DNA from: Micavibrio sp. UBA1672 | GTDB lineage: Bacteria > Pseudomonadota > Alphaproteobacteria > Micavibrionales > Micavibrionaceae | Reading direction: 5' to 3' | Assembly (NCBI GenBank): GCA_002320665.1 | Contig: DCKO01000107.1 | Location: 1-17,070, forward strand | DNA: 17,070 bases | In this document: piece after piece, positions 7,694 through 14,876 of the stretch | Layout of the letters: every line of letters starts with the position of its first letter | Position numbering within the stretch: position 1 is the first letter of the stretch | Notes under the pieces: model-generated | Seen by the model: the letters and a program-made list of their open reading frames with translations, nothing else | Databases searched by the model: none | Told to the model about the DNA's origin: nothing | Made by a program: the position numbers and the translations under genes

Positions 7694-8656
7694 TTATGCG
7701 CTTAAGGCTTTGGGAACCTTGAAATTGACATTTTCCTGAATAATCTTGATTTCCTGCACCTCGACTTCAAAATGATCTTTAGCGGCTTTAATAACTTCGT
7801 CGACCAGCACCTCCGGCGCAGACGCCCCCGCGCTCAGGCCCAGTGATTTAATGTCAGAGAATTCATCCCAATTAATATCGGCGGCAGTCTGAACTAGGCG
7901 TGCATTCGAGCACCGATTGCGTAAAGCAACCTCAACCAAGCGGTTCGAGTTCGAAGAATTTGGTGCGCCAATCACCAGCACAGCATCACTTAACGGCGCG
8001 ATTTCCTTCATTGCCAGTTGACGATTTGTTGTTGCGTAGCAAATATCTTCTTTGCGGGGGCCTTTGATCTCTGGAAATTTTGCCTGCAACGTCGCCACGA
8101 TATCGGCCGTATCATCGACAGATAGAGTTGTCTGCGTGCAATAAGCCAGACTTTGCCCTTCTGCGATTTCCAGCGACGCCACATCATCGACAGTCTCTAC
8201 CAAAACCACAGCCCCCTCAGGCAATTGCCCCATCGTGCCAATCACCTCGGGATGACCTGCATGACCGATCAGAATCACTTTATCACCGGACAAATGATGC
8301 CGTTCAGCCTCGCGGTGAACTTTACTCACAAGCGGGCATGTCGCATCAATATAAAACATATTACGCTCTTGTGCATTTTCTGGCACGGATTTGGGTACAC
8401 CATGCGCCGAAAAGATTACTGGCTGACCATCATTTGGGATTTCATCCAATTCCTCGACAAACACAGCGCCCTTTTCCCGCAAGCGATCTACGACAAATTT
8501 ATTATGCACGATCTCGTGCCGAACATAGACTGGAGCGCCATATTTAGCCAAAGCCAGTTCAACGATTTGAATGGCACGGTCAACACCGGCGCAAAAGCCA
8601 CGCGGCGCGGCCAGAATAATTTTCAAAGGTTTTTTACTCATGGGTTTCTTGCTCAT
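7694..8656 (-). CDS. ispH: 4-hydroxy-3-methylbut-2-enyl diphosphate reductase
   Basis: The last MEP-pathway enzyme, an iron-sulfur protein that reduces HMBPP to IPP and DMAPP. The three cluster cysteines are visible: Cys22 (PRGFCAGVDRA), Cys107 (DATCPLV) and Cys206 (EDICYATTNRQ). Substrate-site residues are also present: His51 (VHNKFVV), His85 (FSAHGV), His135 and Glu137 (GHPEV), and SSNSNRL at 234-240. The length of 320 is normal. The N-terminus is a tandem MSKKP-MSKKP, so the start could be the ATG at 8656-8654 or the one at 8641-8639; neither has a clear ribosome binding site. It is the first gene of the leftward ispH-thrB-rnhA set and shares a 144-base upstream gap with the divergent lipoprotein gene. 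Confidence 0.97.
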   Translation of the reverse strand: MSKKPMSKKPLKIILAAPRGFCAGVDRAIQIVELALAKYGAPVYVRHEIVHNKFVVDRLREKGAVFVEELDEIPNDGQPVIFSAHGVPKSVPENAQERNMFYIDATCPLVSKVHREAERHHLSGDKVILIGHAGHPEVIGTMGQLPEGAVVLVETVDDVASLEIAEGQSLAYCTQTTLSVDDTADIVATLQAKFPEIKGPRKEDICYATTNRQLAMKEIAPLSDAVLVIGAPNSSNSNRLVEVALRNRCSNARLVQTAADINWDEFSDIKSLGLSAGASAPEVLVDEVIKAAKDHFEVEVQEIKIIQENVNFKVPKALSA

Positions 8657-8663
8657 GCGCCCA

Positions 8664-8669
8664 TCTATA
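8664..8669 (-). promoter_or_regulatory. Possible -10 of ispH, placed for a near-leaderless transcript
   Basis: On the minus strand TATAGA lies 7 bases before the ATG at 8656, so the expected start site is at or one base from the start codon. No good -35 was found at 16-18 bases (closest is TGGATT), and there is no Shine-Dalgarno sequence, so this is tentative. Confidence 0.3.
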
Positions 8670-8700
8670 AAATGTTTTGAAGCAATAATCCATAGCCTTG

Positions 8701-8720
8701 CCTAAAATCATAGTTTTAGG
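8701..8720. repeat. Inverted repeat in the ispH/lipoprotein divergent gap
   Basis: Perfect 7-base arms CCTAAAA and TTTTAGG separated by 6 bases, roughly in the middle of the 144-base divergent region. TATAGA at 8726-8731 on the plus strand lies just beyond it, and the possible ispH -10 is about 30 bases away on the other side. It may be a transcription factor operator; the arms are AT-rich and short, so chance is possible. No clear sigma70 promoter with both hexamers was found for the lipoprotein gene. Confidence 0.4.
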
Positions 8721-8800
8721 TAGTCTATAGAGTGTGATTGAGTTATGACTTTGCTACATCTTTGTGCCACATCTAAATCTATAAAACAGGATTTCGTCTT

Positions 8801-9457
8801 ATGAAACGCTTATTGATTGCGCCATTCTTGATAATGACTTTGTTCTTGGCCTCTTGCCAGACCGTCAATGATATTCAGGACAATATAGATGATATCCAAA
8901 CGGGTCACTTTGAGCCCGATGTCAGAGTGCATACTGCGGAAACTTTACTGGAAAGCCCCTGTCCACCGATAGAAATTGTGACAGATTTAAGCTCGATCAG
9001 TGACTTTTCCGATCCTTTGAAAATGAGTCAGAAAAACCTGATTTCCCGTGTTGATATCGGCAGTGCGCAAAGCACCTGTAAGTTATCCTCCAATACCGCC
9101 ACAGTTGATTTAAAGCTTGCCTTTAAAGGTGTGCTTGGTCCTAAGGCAAAGCAAAAAAGTGACGATAAGCCGTTTTTCTCCTATCCATTCTTTGTTGCGG
9201 TGACAGAGCCAAATGGCAAAATAATGGCTAAAGAAATTTTTGCGGCATCCCTATCTTTTGGTGCGGATGAAAAGGAACATGCTTATTACGAGAATTTACG
9301 ACAGATTATCCCGATTAAAAGTAAAAAACATGCCAAGCGTTATAAAATCCTGATTGGTTTCCAGCTATCGCCCGAGCAACTGGAATTTAACCGCGTGAAT
9401 ATGGTGCCTAAAGATGGTGCCAAGAAAGAAAAAGAAAAACCAACGGCCAATCAATAA
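8801..9457 (+). CDS. Lipoprotein of unknown function, conserved-type in alphaproteobacteria
   Basis: A 218-residue lipoprotein precursor. The signal peptide MKRLLIAPFLIMTLFLASC ends in the lipobox LASC with Cys19 as the lipid-modified residue; Gln20 at +2 favours the outer membrane under the E. coli rule. The mature part has two more cysteines (Cys54 in SPCPP and Cys93 in STCKL) that could form a disulfide. A beta-rich middle (about 98-155, VDLKLAFKGVLGPKAK, then FSYPFFVAV and KEIFAASLSF) and the late segment YKILIGFQLSPEQLEFNR (about 181-198) resemble a family I recall from other alphaproteobacteria, with no known function. The tail is lysine-rich. AGGA at 8788-8791, 9 bases from the ATG, supports the start. 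gmhA follows after 24 bases, so the two are probably cotranscribed, which fits an envelope role. Confidence 0.85.
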   Translation: MKRLLIAPFLIMTLFLASCQTVNDIQDNIDDIQTGHFEPDVRVHTAETLLESPCPPIEIVTDLSSISDFSDPLKMSQKNLISRVDIGSAQSTCKLSSNTATVDLKLAFKGVLGPKAKQKSDDKPFFSYPFFVAVTEPNGKIMAKEIFAASLSFGADEKEHAYYENLRQIIPIKSKKHAKRYKILIGFQLSPEQLEFNRVNMVPKDGAKKEKEKPTANQ

Positions 9458-9481
9458 TCTCTTGCTTTTAGAGGTAATATC

Positions 9482-10099
9482 GTGAATAAGCTGAGTATTA
9501 TGACCAAAGACAACTCCTCTTTTGATGCTAAGACATTCTGGATAGATTCTGCCGAAGATCACAGAAATGTCACGCAGAAAACTTTTGAAGCTCTATATGA
9601 TGATTTTGAGCGCTGGCTGGATGTCGGTTTTAAAACCATTTCAAATGGTGGCAAGATTATTATTTTTGGCAATGGCGGTAGCGCAGCCGATGCCCAGCAC
9701 ATCGCCGCAGAAATGTCTGTAAAATTAAAGCAAGACCGCGCTCCTATCCCCTCTATTTCGCTCTCATTGGATGCTTCGGCGATTACAGCATGCGGCAATG
9801 ATTACGGCTTTGACTATATTTTTTCTCGCCAGATCGAGGCCTTAGGCAATAAAGGTGATATGACTGTGGGGATTAGTACATCCGGAAATAGCCTGAATGT
9901 CCTAAAAGCTCTGACGCAAGCTCGTAATATGGGCATGAGCACCATAGGTCTTAGCGGTTCCGAGGGAGGCAAAATGCCAGAATATTGTGATGTTTTACTT
10001 AAAATTCCTTCGGATAATACAGCCCGCATTCAGGAAATGCATATTACGATGGGGCATATATTTGTTGGCGCGCTAGAGAAAAAGCTTGGTCTTGTCTAA
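9482..10099 (+). CDS. gmhA: Sedoheptulose 7-phosphate isomerase
   Basis: Converts sedoheptulose 7-phosphate to heptose 7-phosphate, the first step to the ADP-heptose used in the lipopolysaccharide core. It is a single SIS-domain protein of 205 residues. The zinc/catalytic residues of E. coli GmhA (His61, Glu65, Gln172, His180) map with a constant offset of 12 to His73 and Glu77 (DAQHIAAEMS), Gln184 (RIQEMH) and His192. The phosphate-binding GNGGSAAD (63-70) and STSGNS (132-137) loops are intact. The start is GTG at 9482, supported by AGAGGT at 9470-9475 with 6-base spacing; the ATG at 9500 is a less supported alternative. It follows the lipoprotein gene by 24 bases. No other heptose gene is in the window. 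Confidence 0.93.
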   Translation: MNKLSIMTKDNSSFDAKTFWIDSAEDHRNVTQKTFEALYDDFERWLDVGFKTISNGGKIIIFGNGGSAADAQHIAAEMSVKLKQDRAPIPSISLSLDASAITACGNDYGFDYIFSRQIEALGNKGDMTVGISTSGNSLNVLKALTQARNMGMSTIGLSGSEGGKMPEYCDVLLKIPSDNTARIQEMHITMGHIFVGALEKKLGLV

Positions 10100-10181
10100 A
10101 AACCCTTGAGGAAAAATCCCTTCTGTCTTACACTTCCCGCGTTTAAAATTAATATTACGAATATAGATATACAGGGAAACT

Positions 10182-10430
10182 ATGTCAGAACCCCAAGCTG
10201 TCGATACCTTAAGTTTTGAAGACGCTCTTGTCGAATTAGAAACCATCGTAAGAAAACTGGAAACCGGAGAGGCGCCTTTGGATGACTCGATTTCAGCTTA
10301 TGAGCGCGGTATAAAACTCAAAAAACATTGTGAATCAAAGTTGCGCGACGCACAGGAAAAAATTGAAAAAATTTCCATCGATCCGGATGGTAAAGTCACA
10401 ACACAACCCCTTGATACAGAAGAAAGTTAA
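10182..10430 (+). CDS. xseB: Exodeoxyribonuclease VII small subunit
   Basis: Small subunit of exonuclease VII, which degrades single-stranded DNA; the large subunit XseA is not in this window. The 82 residues are helical and match the family pattern: SFEDALVELETIVRKLETGE (11-30), then LDDSISAYERGIKLKKHCE (33-51) and LRDAQEKIEKI. AGGGA at 10173-10177 lies 4 bases from the ATG, slightly close but usable. It stands just ahead of ispA with a 5-base gap, the usual xseB-ispA order. The 82-base gap before it shows no clear promoter or terminator. Confidence 0.95.
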   Translation: MSEPQAVDTLSFEDALVELETIVRKLETGEAPLDDSISAYERGIKLKKHCESKLRDAQEKIEKISIDPDGKVTTQPLDTEES

Positions 10431-10435
10431 TTATA

Positions 10436-11347
10436 ATGGCGCCATCCCCTAGAGATGCAGACCCGGTTTTGCAAAATGAAATGGACGAAGTCAGCGAAGC
10501 CATCAATAAAACGATTGGCCGCTTACTGCCTGAAACCGATCTTGCAGAAAATAAACTTTATGAAGCCATGCGTCATGGGACTTTGGGTGGAGGTAAACGA
10601 CTGCGTCCATTTTTGGTGGTCCACTCTGCGGCTCTTTTTAATGTTGACCCTGCGCGTGCGCGCCGCGTTGCTGCAGCTCTTGAATTTGTGCATTGCTATT
10701 CTCTGATCCATGATGATTTGCCTGCCATGGATGATGCAGCTCTGAGACGCGGAAAGCCTACCGTACACAAGCAATATGATGAGGCTACAGCGATTTTAGC
10801 CGGGGATGCCCTACTAACACTGGCCTTCGAGGTCTTAAGCGAATCTGAGACCCATGAAGATCCACGTGTACGTTGCGAGCTTATCAAAGCATTGGCCAAA
10901 GCATCTGGCGGTCATGGTATGGCTGGTGGACAGATGTTGGATCTAATTGCTGAAAACGAAGAATTTGACTTAGGCACAATTTCGCGGATGCAGCGCATGA
11001 AAACAGGTATGCTTATGGCGTTTGCCTGTGAGTCAGGTGCTATTCTTGGAAAAGCCGGAGAGCCTCAAAGACGTGCTTTGCGTAGTTATGCCTTTGATTT
11101 AGGCCTTGCGTTTCAAGTAACAGATGACATTTTGGATGTAGAGGCCGATCCACAAGATACCGGTAAAGATACAGGCAAAGACTCGCAGGCCGGGAAGGCT
11201 ACTTTCGTTTCCACACTTGGAAAAGAACAAGCAAAAGAACGTGCCGAAATGCTTGTTAAGCAGGCGGTTTCTCATCTCCATGTTCTGGATGGCCGCGCTA
11301 AAATGCTTAAAGATCTGGCCTTTTATGTTCTAGAAAGACGAGTTTAA
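10436..11347 (+). CDS. ispA: Polyprenyl (farnesyl) diphosphate synthase
   Basis: Condenses DMAPP with IPP to geranyl and farnesyl diphosphate, feeding undecaprenyl phosphate, quinones and hopanoids. At 303 residues it has the trans-prenyltransferase signatures: GGKRLRP (52-58), first aspartate-rich motif DDLPAMDD (93-100), and second motif DDILD (230-234), with GQMLDL at 165-170. The six-residue spacing within the first motif and the preceding YSLIH are as in E. coli IspA, so a C15 product is likely, though C20 cannot be excluded. A short DTGKDTGKD repeat (241-249) sits in the loop after the second motif where the family has a lysine-rich stretch. Only 5 bases separate it from xseB, and 5 from the next small gene, implying translational coupling. 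Confidence 0.95.
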   Translation: MAPSPRDADPVLQNEMDEVSEAINKTIGRLLPETDLAENKLYEAMRHGTLGGGKRLRPFLVVHSAALFNVDPARARRVAAALEFVHCYSLIHDDLPAMDDAALRRGKPTVHKQYDEATAILAGDALLTLAFEVLSESETHEDPRVRCELIKALAKASGGHGMAGGQMLDLIAENEEFDLGTISRMQRMKTGMLMAFACESGAILGKAGEPQRRALRSYAFDLGLAFQVTDDILDVEADPQDTGKDTGKDSQAGKATFVSTLGKEQAKERAEMLVKQAVSHLHVLDGRAKMLKDLAFYVLERRV

Positions 11348-11352
11348 GTGAT

Positions 11353-11640
11353 ATGAAAGCCAGCCTCATACGCAATCAATTCGGCGAGCTTGGCTTTTTT
11401 TATGGCGAAGATTTAGGGTTTACACCGGAATGGGCCTCTATTGATGCGGAGCGCGGTGAGCTAAGTGTTTTTGGCGGTGATGATGATATGCAATTAATTA
11501 TGATTGAGGGCATGACGGAAGAAATCTACCAGCAGATCATTGAGAAAGATAAAATCTTACTTGTTCAGATACAGGATAATTTAATAACCAAGCCTATTAA
11601 GGCCGAATGGGTTAGCTTGATGGTATCACATCAAATTTGA
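11353..11640 (+). CDS. Small acidic protein of unknown function
   Basis: I do not recognise this 95-residue protein. It has no signal peptide or membrane segment and is acidic, with a short all-acidic GDDD at 42-45. The first half looks beta-rich (GELGFFYGEDLGFTPEWASI, then GELSVFGGDD), the second half has one helix (EEIYQQIIEKDK) and another strand (ILLVQIQDN). It starts 5 bases after the ispA stop with no clear ribosome binding site, so it is probably translated by coupling to ispA. Its stop codon overlaps the -35 of the next gene's promoter. The reading frame is open and coherent, the spacing is operon-like, and no competing gene is visible here, so I take it as real. Confidence 0.7.
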   Translation: MKASLIRNQFGELGFFYGEDLGFTPEWASIDAERGELSVFGGDDDMQLIMIEGMTEEIYQQIIEKDKILLVQIQDNLITKPIKAEWVSLMVSHQI

Positions 11641-11663
11641 CAAACAGCACAATTAGGCATAAT
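11637..11663 (+). promoter_or_regulatory. Sigma70-type promoter for the 107-residue unknown gene
   Basis: A perfect TTGACA at 11637-11642, overlapping the stop codon of the previous gene, and CATAAT at 11658-11663 (5 of 6), with a slightly short 15-base spacer. Transcription would start near 11670, just before the AAGGGG ribosome binding site at 11681-11686. Together these suggest independent expression. Confidence 0.5.
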
Positions 11664-11693
11664 AATAAAGAGTAACAATGAAGGGGTATAATA

Positions 11694-12017
11694 ATGTCGC
11701 AAGCACCTGCAATGGAAGAGCAACAACCACGAGAAGAAGGCAATATTCTTGACATGGTTTTTGGTGATGGTGGTAAAAACCCTGATGAAAGCAGCCCTTT
11801 AAAAACCGTACAAAGTTTCTTTAATACATTTCTTGCTTTTGGAGCCGTAGATTTTGTTTTAGGTGAAGGTGCCGATATCCTTAGTAAAGGGTTAGATGGC
11901 GGTGTAGATATAGAGATTGTTGCCCAAGTACAGCCAAGCGTGGAAAATACTCTTACCAACGGAATAGATATGACGCTGAATTCGCTGACATCTGGTCCGG
12001 GTGGTATGGGCAGTTAG
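11694..12017 (+). CDS. Small protein of unknown function between ispA and dxs
   Basis: I do not recognise this 107-residue protein. The N-terminus is hydrophilic and acidic (MSQAPAMEEQQPREEG). A central segment (about 36-57, LKTVQSFFNTFLAFGAVDFVLG) is hydrophobic or amphipathic enough to touch a membrane but is not a clear transmembrane helix. The rest has glycine/aspartate turns (LDGGVDIEIV) and ends in SGPGGMGS. The start has one of the best ribosome binding sites in the window, AAGGGG at 11681-11686, 7 bases from the ATG, and its own candidate promoter. This suggests substantial, independent expression. dxs follows 68 bases later. It could equally be a lineage-specific gene with no link to isoprenoid synthesis. 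Confidence 0.7.
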   Translation: MSQAPAMEEQQPREEGNILDMVFGDGGKNPDESSPLKTVQSFFNTFLAFGAVDFVLGEGADILSKGLDGGVDIEIVAQVQPSVENTLTNGIDMTLNSLTSGPGGMGS

Positions 12018-12047
12018 CCCAAAGACATGATTTTCACAAAAAATACT

Positions 12048-12076
12048 TTGCGATTGTAGATCGTTTGCTTTAAAAC
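12048..12076 (+). promoter_or_regulatory. Possible promoter of dxs
   Basis: TTGCGA at 12048-12053 and TAAAAC at 12071-12076 (each 4 of 6) with an ideal 17-base spacer, predicting a start near 12083, only about 3 bases before the ATG. AGGCGAAC lies at 12077-12084 as a possible ribosome binding site if transcription starts further upstream. Weak hexamers make this uncertain. Confidence 0.3.
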
Positions 12077-12085
12077 AGGCGAACT

Positions 12086-14044
12086 ATGGCAGCAGAATCT
12101 CAGATTATACAACCCGAGTCCGGTCAAAACGTATCAAAGCGAAATCTGCTTGATTCGGTTTCACTTCCTGCCGATATGAAATCTTTTTCAGATGAAGACT
12201 TAAAGCGCCTGAGTGAAGATGTACGCCGCGAGATGATTGCTCATGTCTCCAAGACAGGCGGCCATTTGGGTGCTGGTCTGGGTGTAGTCGAGCTTACAGT
12301 TGCACTTCATGCGATCTTTGATACGCCAAAGGATAAACTCATCTGGGATGTTGGACACCAGACTTATCCCCATAAAATCCTGACTGGTCGTAAAGACAAG
12401 ATGCATACATTGCGTCAAGGTGGCGGCCTCTCCGGTTTTACCAAACGCAGTGAAAGTGAATATGACCCGTTTGGCGCGGCGCATAGCTCCACCTCTATTT
12501 CAGCAGGTATGGGTATGGCTGTGGCGCGTGACCTTTCCAAGGCTCTTGGTGAGAACACTGACAATCATGTCATTGCCGTGATTGGTGATGGCGCGATGTC
12601 TGCCGGGATGGCCTATGAGGCGCTGAATAATGCGGGTGCGCAGCTTGTTGACGGTAAAAAAAGCCGTTTGATTGTTATCCTGAATGATAATGAGATGTCT
12701 ATTGCACCGCCTGTTGGTGCGATGAGTCGTTACCTGACAAGAATTGTCTCCTCCAAGCCCTATATCAATGCACGGGAAATCGGTAAGAAAGTAACAGATA
12801 TTCTCCCTTCTCCGATCCGCCATGCCGTCAAACGTGCAGAAGAATCCGCACGGATGTCTATGGGCGCAGGCACTTTATTTGAAGAGCTTGGCTTTTACTA
12901 TATTGGTCCTGTTGATGGTCATAACCTAGACCACCTCTTGCCTATCCTGCGTAATGTGCGTGATGGACACCATGAAGGCCCAATTCTAATCCATGCGATA
13001 ACACAAAAAGGTAAGGGCTATTTGCCTGCTGAAAATGCGGCCGATAAAATGCATGGGGTTAAAAAGTTTGATCTTATAACCGGCTCACAGATTAAAGGCA
13101 AAATTGGCGCGCCAAGCTATACGAATGTTTATGCTCAAAGCTTGATCGAACAAGCCAAGGCTGACCCCAAGATTGTGGCCATTACTGCGGCAATGCCCTC
13201 TGGTACGGGATTGGATAAATTCGCACAGGAATTCCCTGAACGTAGCTTTGATGTCGGCATAGCCGAGCAACATGCCGTTACCTTTGCAGCAGGCTTGGCA
13301 ACAGAGGGCTATAAGCCATTTGTTACGATTTACTCGACTTTCTTGCAACGTGCCTATGATCAGGTTGTGCATGATGTTGCTATTCAGAATTTACCTGTGA
13401 GATTTGCCATGGATCGCGCAGGACTAGTGGGCGCTGATGGCCAGACTCATGCTGGTTCTTTTGATATTGCTTATCTCGGATGTTTGCCGAATTTTGTAAT
13501 TATGGCCCCTTCTGATGAGGCCGAGCTGCGTAATATGGTTGCTACGGCTGCGGCTTATCATGACGGGCCGATTGCGTTTCGATATCCGCGCGGTGAAGGC
13601 ACTGGCGTTGATATCTCCGAGCAAGCTGAAATTTTGAAGATCGGAAAGGGTCGTATTATTCAAAAAGGTAAAAAAATTGCCCTGCTGAGTTTAGGAACGC
13701 GGCTAGAAGAATGCAAAAAAGCCTCAGAAATGCTAAAAGATAAGCTGGGCATCATACCAACCATTGCCGATGCACGCTTTGCCAAGCCTCTGGATGAAGA
13801 CTTAATTACCAAATTGGCGCAAGACCATGACAGCCTGATTACGATAGAAGAAGGCTCAAAGGGCGGGTTTGGAGCTTTTGTGCTACAATTTTTATCTGAT
13901 AAAGGCTTACTGGATAATGGCCTCAAAATCCGTACGCTCTGCCTGCCGGATGAATTTATTGATCAGGATAGCCCCGAAGCGCAATATGACTTGGCAAAAC
14001 TTAATGCCAAGCATATAGCCCAGTCAGCATGCCGCTTACTTTAA
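12086..14044 (+). CDS. dxs: 1-deoxy-D-xylulose-5-phosphate synthase
   Basis: The first and usually rate-limiting MEP-pathway enzyme: condenses pyruvate and glyceraldehyde 3-phosphate using thiamine diphosphate (TPP). At 652 residues it is slightly longer than E. coli Dxs (620), mostly through an N-terminal extension of about 25 residues. Visible sites are His60 (KTGGHLGAGLG), WDVGHQTYPHKILTGR (87-102), the TPP/Mg motif GDGAMSAGMA starting at 167 with Asp168, Asn202 in NDNEMSI, the catalytic Glu394 in GIAEQHAV of the pyrimidine domain, and DRAGLVGADGQTHAG (443-457). Pyrimidine and C-terminal transketolase domains follow in order to 652. It is separated from ispA by two unknown small genes, unlike the usual adjacency. 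The HAD gene follows after 80 bases. Confidence 0.97.
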   Translation: MAAESQIIQPESGQNVSKRNLLDSVSLPADMKSFSDEDLKRLSEDVRREMIAHVSKTGGHLGAGLGVVELTVALHAIFDTPKDKLIWDVGHQTYPHKILTGRKDKMHTLRQGGGLSGFTKRSESEYDPFGAAHSSTSISAGMGMAVARDLSKALGENTDNHVIAVIGDGAMSAGMAYEALNNAGAQLVDGKKSRLIVILNDNEMSIAPPVGAMSRYLTRIVSSKPYINAREIGKKVTDILPSPIRHAVKRAEESARMSMGAGTLFEELGFYYIGPVDGHNLDHLLPILRNVRDGHHEGPILIHAITQKGKGYLPAENAADKMHGVKKFDLITGSQIKGKIGAPSYTNVYAQSLIEQAKADPKIVAITAAMPSGTGLDKFAQEFPERSFDVGIAEQHAVTFAAGLATEGYKPFVTIYSTFLQRAYDQVVHDVAIQNLPVRFAMDRAGLVGADGQTHAGSFDIAYLGCLPNFVIMAPSDEAELRNMVATAAAYHDGPIAFRYPRGEGTGVDISEQAEILKIGKGRIIQKGKKIALLSLGTRLEECKKASEMLKDKLGIIPTIADARFAKPLDEDLITKLAQDHDSLITIEEGSKGGFGAFVLQFLSDKGLLDNGLKIRTLCLPDEFIDQDSPEAQYDLAKLNAKHIAQSACRLL

Positions 14045-14087
14045 AACAAGTTATTTTGGACAGATTATATTAATCACCATCAACCTA

Positions 14088-14116
14088 TTGATGTCACTCC
14101 ACAATCCCTTTATTAT
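14088..14116 (+). promoter_or_regulatory. Promoter of the HAD gene, placed for a leaderless transcript
   Basis: TTGATG at 14088-14093 and TATTAT at 14111-14116 (5 of 6) with a 17-base spacer. The expected start site is about 14123, two bases before the ATG at 14125. There is no Shine-Dalgarno sequence between them, so a leaderless or nearly leaderless mRNA is likely. Confidence 0.5.
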
Positions 14117-14124
14117 TCTGTTCT

Positions 14125-14862
14125 ATGCCAATAGAGAAGCCTACAATTGTCATTTTTGATATGGATGGTACTGCCGTGCGCCATGTGAACCCGCGGCTGC
14201 TCCATATTCTTGAATATCTGGACAATGTTTCCTATAAAACGGGTAAGTTTTTTGCTTGGATTTTCAAGCGCAAAGGTAAAGGCCCGATTGTCCCCGAACA
14301 TCATAAGCCCAGAAAGCAGCCGCGTCTTTTGGTGCATAGAGCAATCCATAAATTCAGACGGAAGCCCGTTGAACAAATCGTTGAGCCCTGCCCCGGACTT
14401 TATGATGTACTGGAATTTTTTGAGGAGCGTGACATCCCCCTTTCGCTGGTCAGCAATGGATTGGGCAAAGGTTATGGTCACGATATCCTTAAGAAATTTG
14501 GTCTGCAAAAATACTTTAAAGCCACGGTTTTTCGTGAGGATATTACGAATTCAAAACCACATCCCGAGCCTATTTTGACAGCCCTGCAACGCATGGAAAT
14601 CAACCCAAAAAAAGACGATGTGATCTGGTATATTGGTGATCGTCGTAAGGATGTTACCGCAGCTCTGGCGGCATCGGAATATATTGATGGCAAAATTATA
14701 CCGATTGCTTTTGCTCTGAATGCTGCTGTTGCGATTTTAGAAAAAAATCTTGGCCCCCAGCATATCGTGATGTCTTTTCATGATCTCTATGATGTTTTGC
14801 AGGAAATCTTTGAAACAGATTACAAGGGAAACGGGGCTTCTAAAAAAACAGCCACGATTTAA
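14125..14862 (+). CDS. HAD-superfamily phosphatase (phosphoglycolate phosphatase-like)
   Basis: A 245-residue hydrolase, probably a small-molecule phosphatase; substrate unknown. All four HAD motifs are present: DMDGT with Asp12 (nucleophile) and Asp14, SNG with Ser110, Lys144 in SKPHPEP, and GDRRKD with Asp172. The C1-type cap falls between motif I and II (about 18-90) and is unusual: residues 48-80 are strongly basic (KRKGKGPIVPEHHKPRK, later HRAIHKFRRKP), where PGP-type caps are mostly acidic helices. DMDGT rather than DRDGT, plus the helical cap, argue against GmhB. The gene converges on sppA across 14 bases with no obvious terminator. No binding site precedes the ATG; see the promoter entry. 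Confidence 0.85.
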   Translation: MPIEKPTIVIFDMDGTAVRHVNPRLLHILEYLDNVSYKTGKFFAWIFKRKGKGPIVPEHHKPRKQPRLLVHRAIHKFRRKPVEQIVEPCPGLYDVLEFFEERDIPLSLVSNGLGKGYGHDILKKFGLQKYFKATVFREDITNSKPHPEPILTALQRMEINPKKDDVIWYIGDRRKDVTAALAASEYIDGKIIPIAFALNAAVAILEKNLGPQHIVMSFHDLYDVLQEIFETDYKGNGASKKTATI

Positions 14863-14876
14863 TTCGGCTATATTTT

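Noticed and set aside
7197..7739. Plus-strand open frame of 180 codons.
   Set aside because: Antisense to thrB and the ispH end, both with intact catalytic motifs.
8080..8680. Two overlapping plus-strand open frames of 155 and 175 codons.
   Set aside because: Both are antisense to ispH, whose cluster cysteines and substrate residues are complete.
10100..10181. Terminator between gmhA and xseB (ACCCTTGAGG then AAATCCCTT).
   Set aside because: The segments do not form a convincing stem and no T-run follows.
14125..14862. The HAD protein as GmhB, partner of GmhA in heptose synthesis.
   Set aside because: It has DMDGT and a C1 helical cap rather than the compact zinc-loop form with a DRDG motif, and is not adjacent to gmhA.
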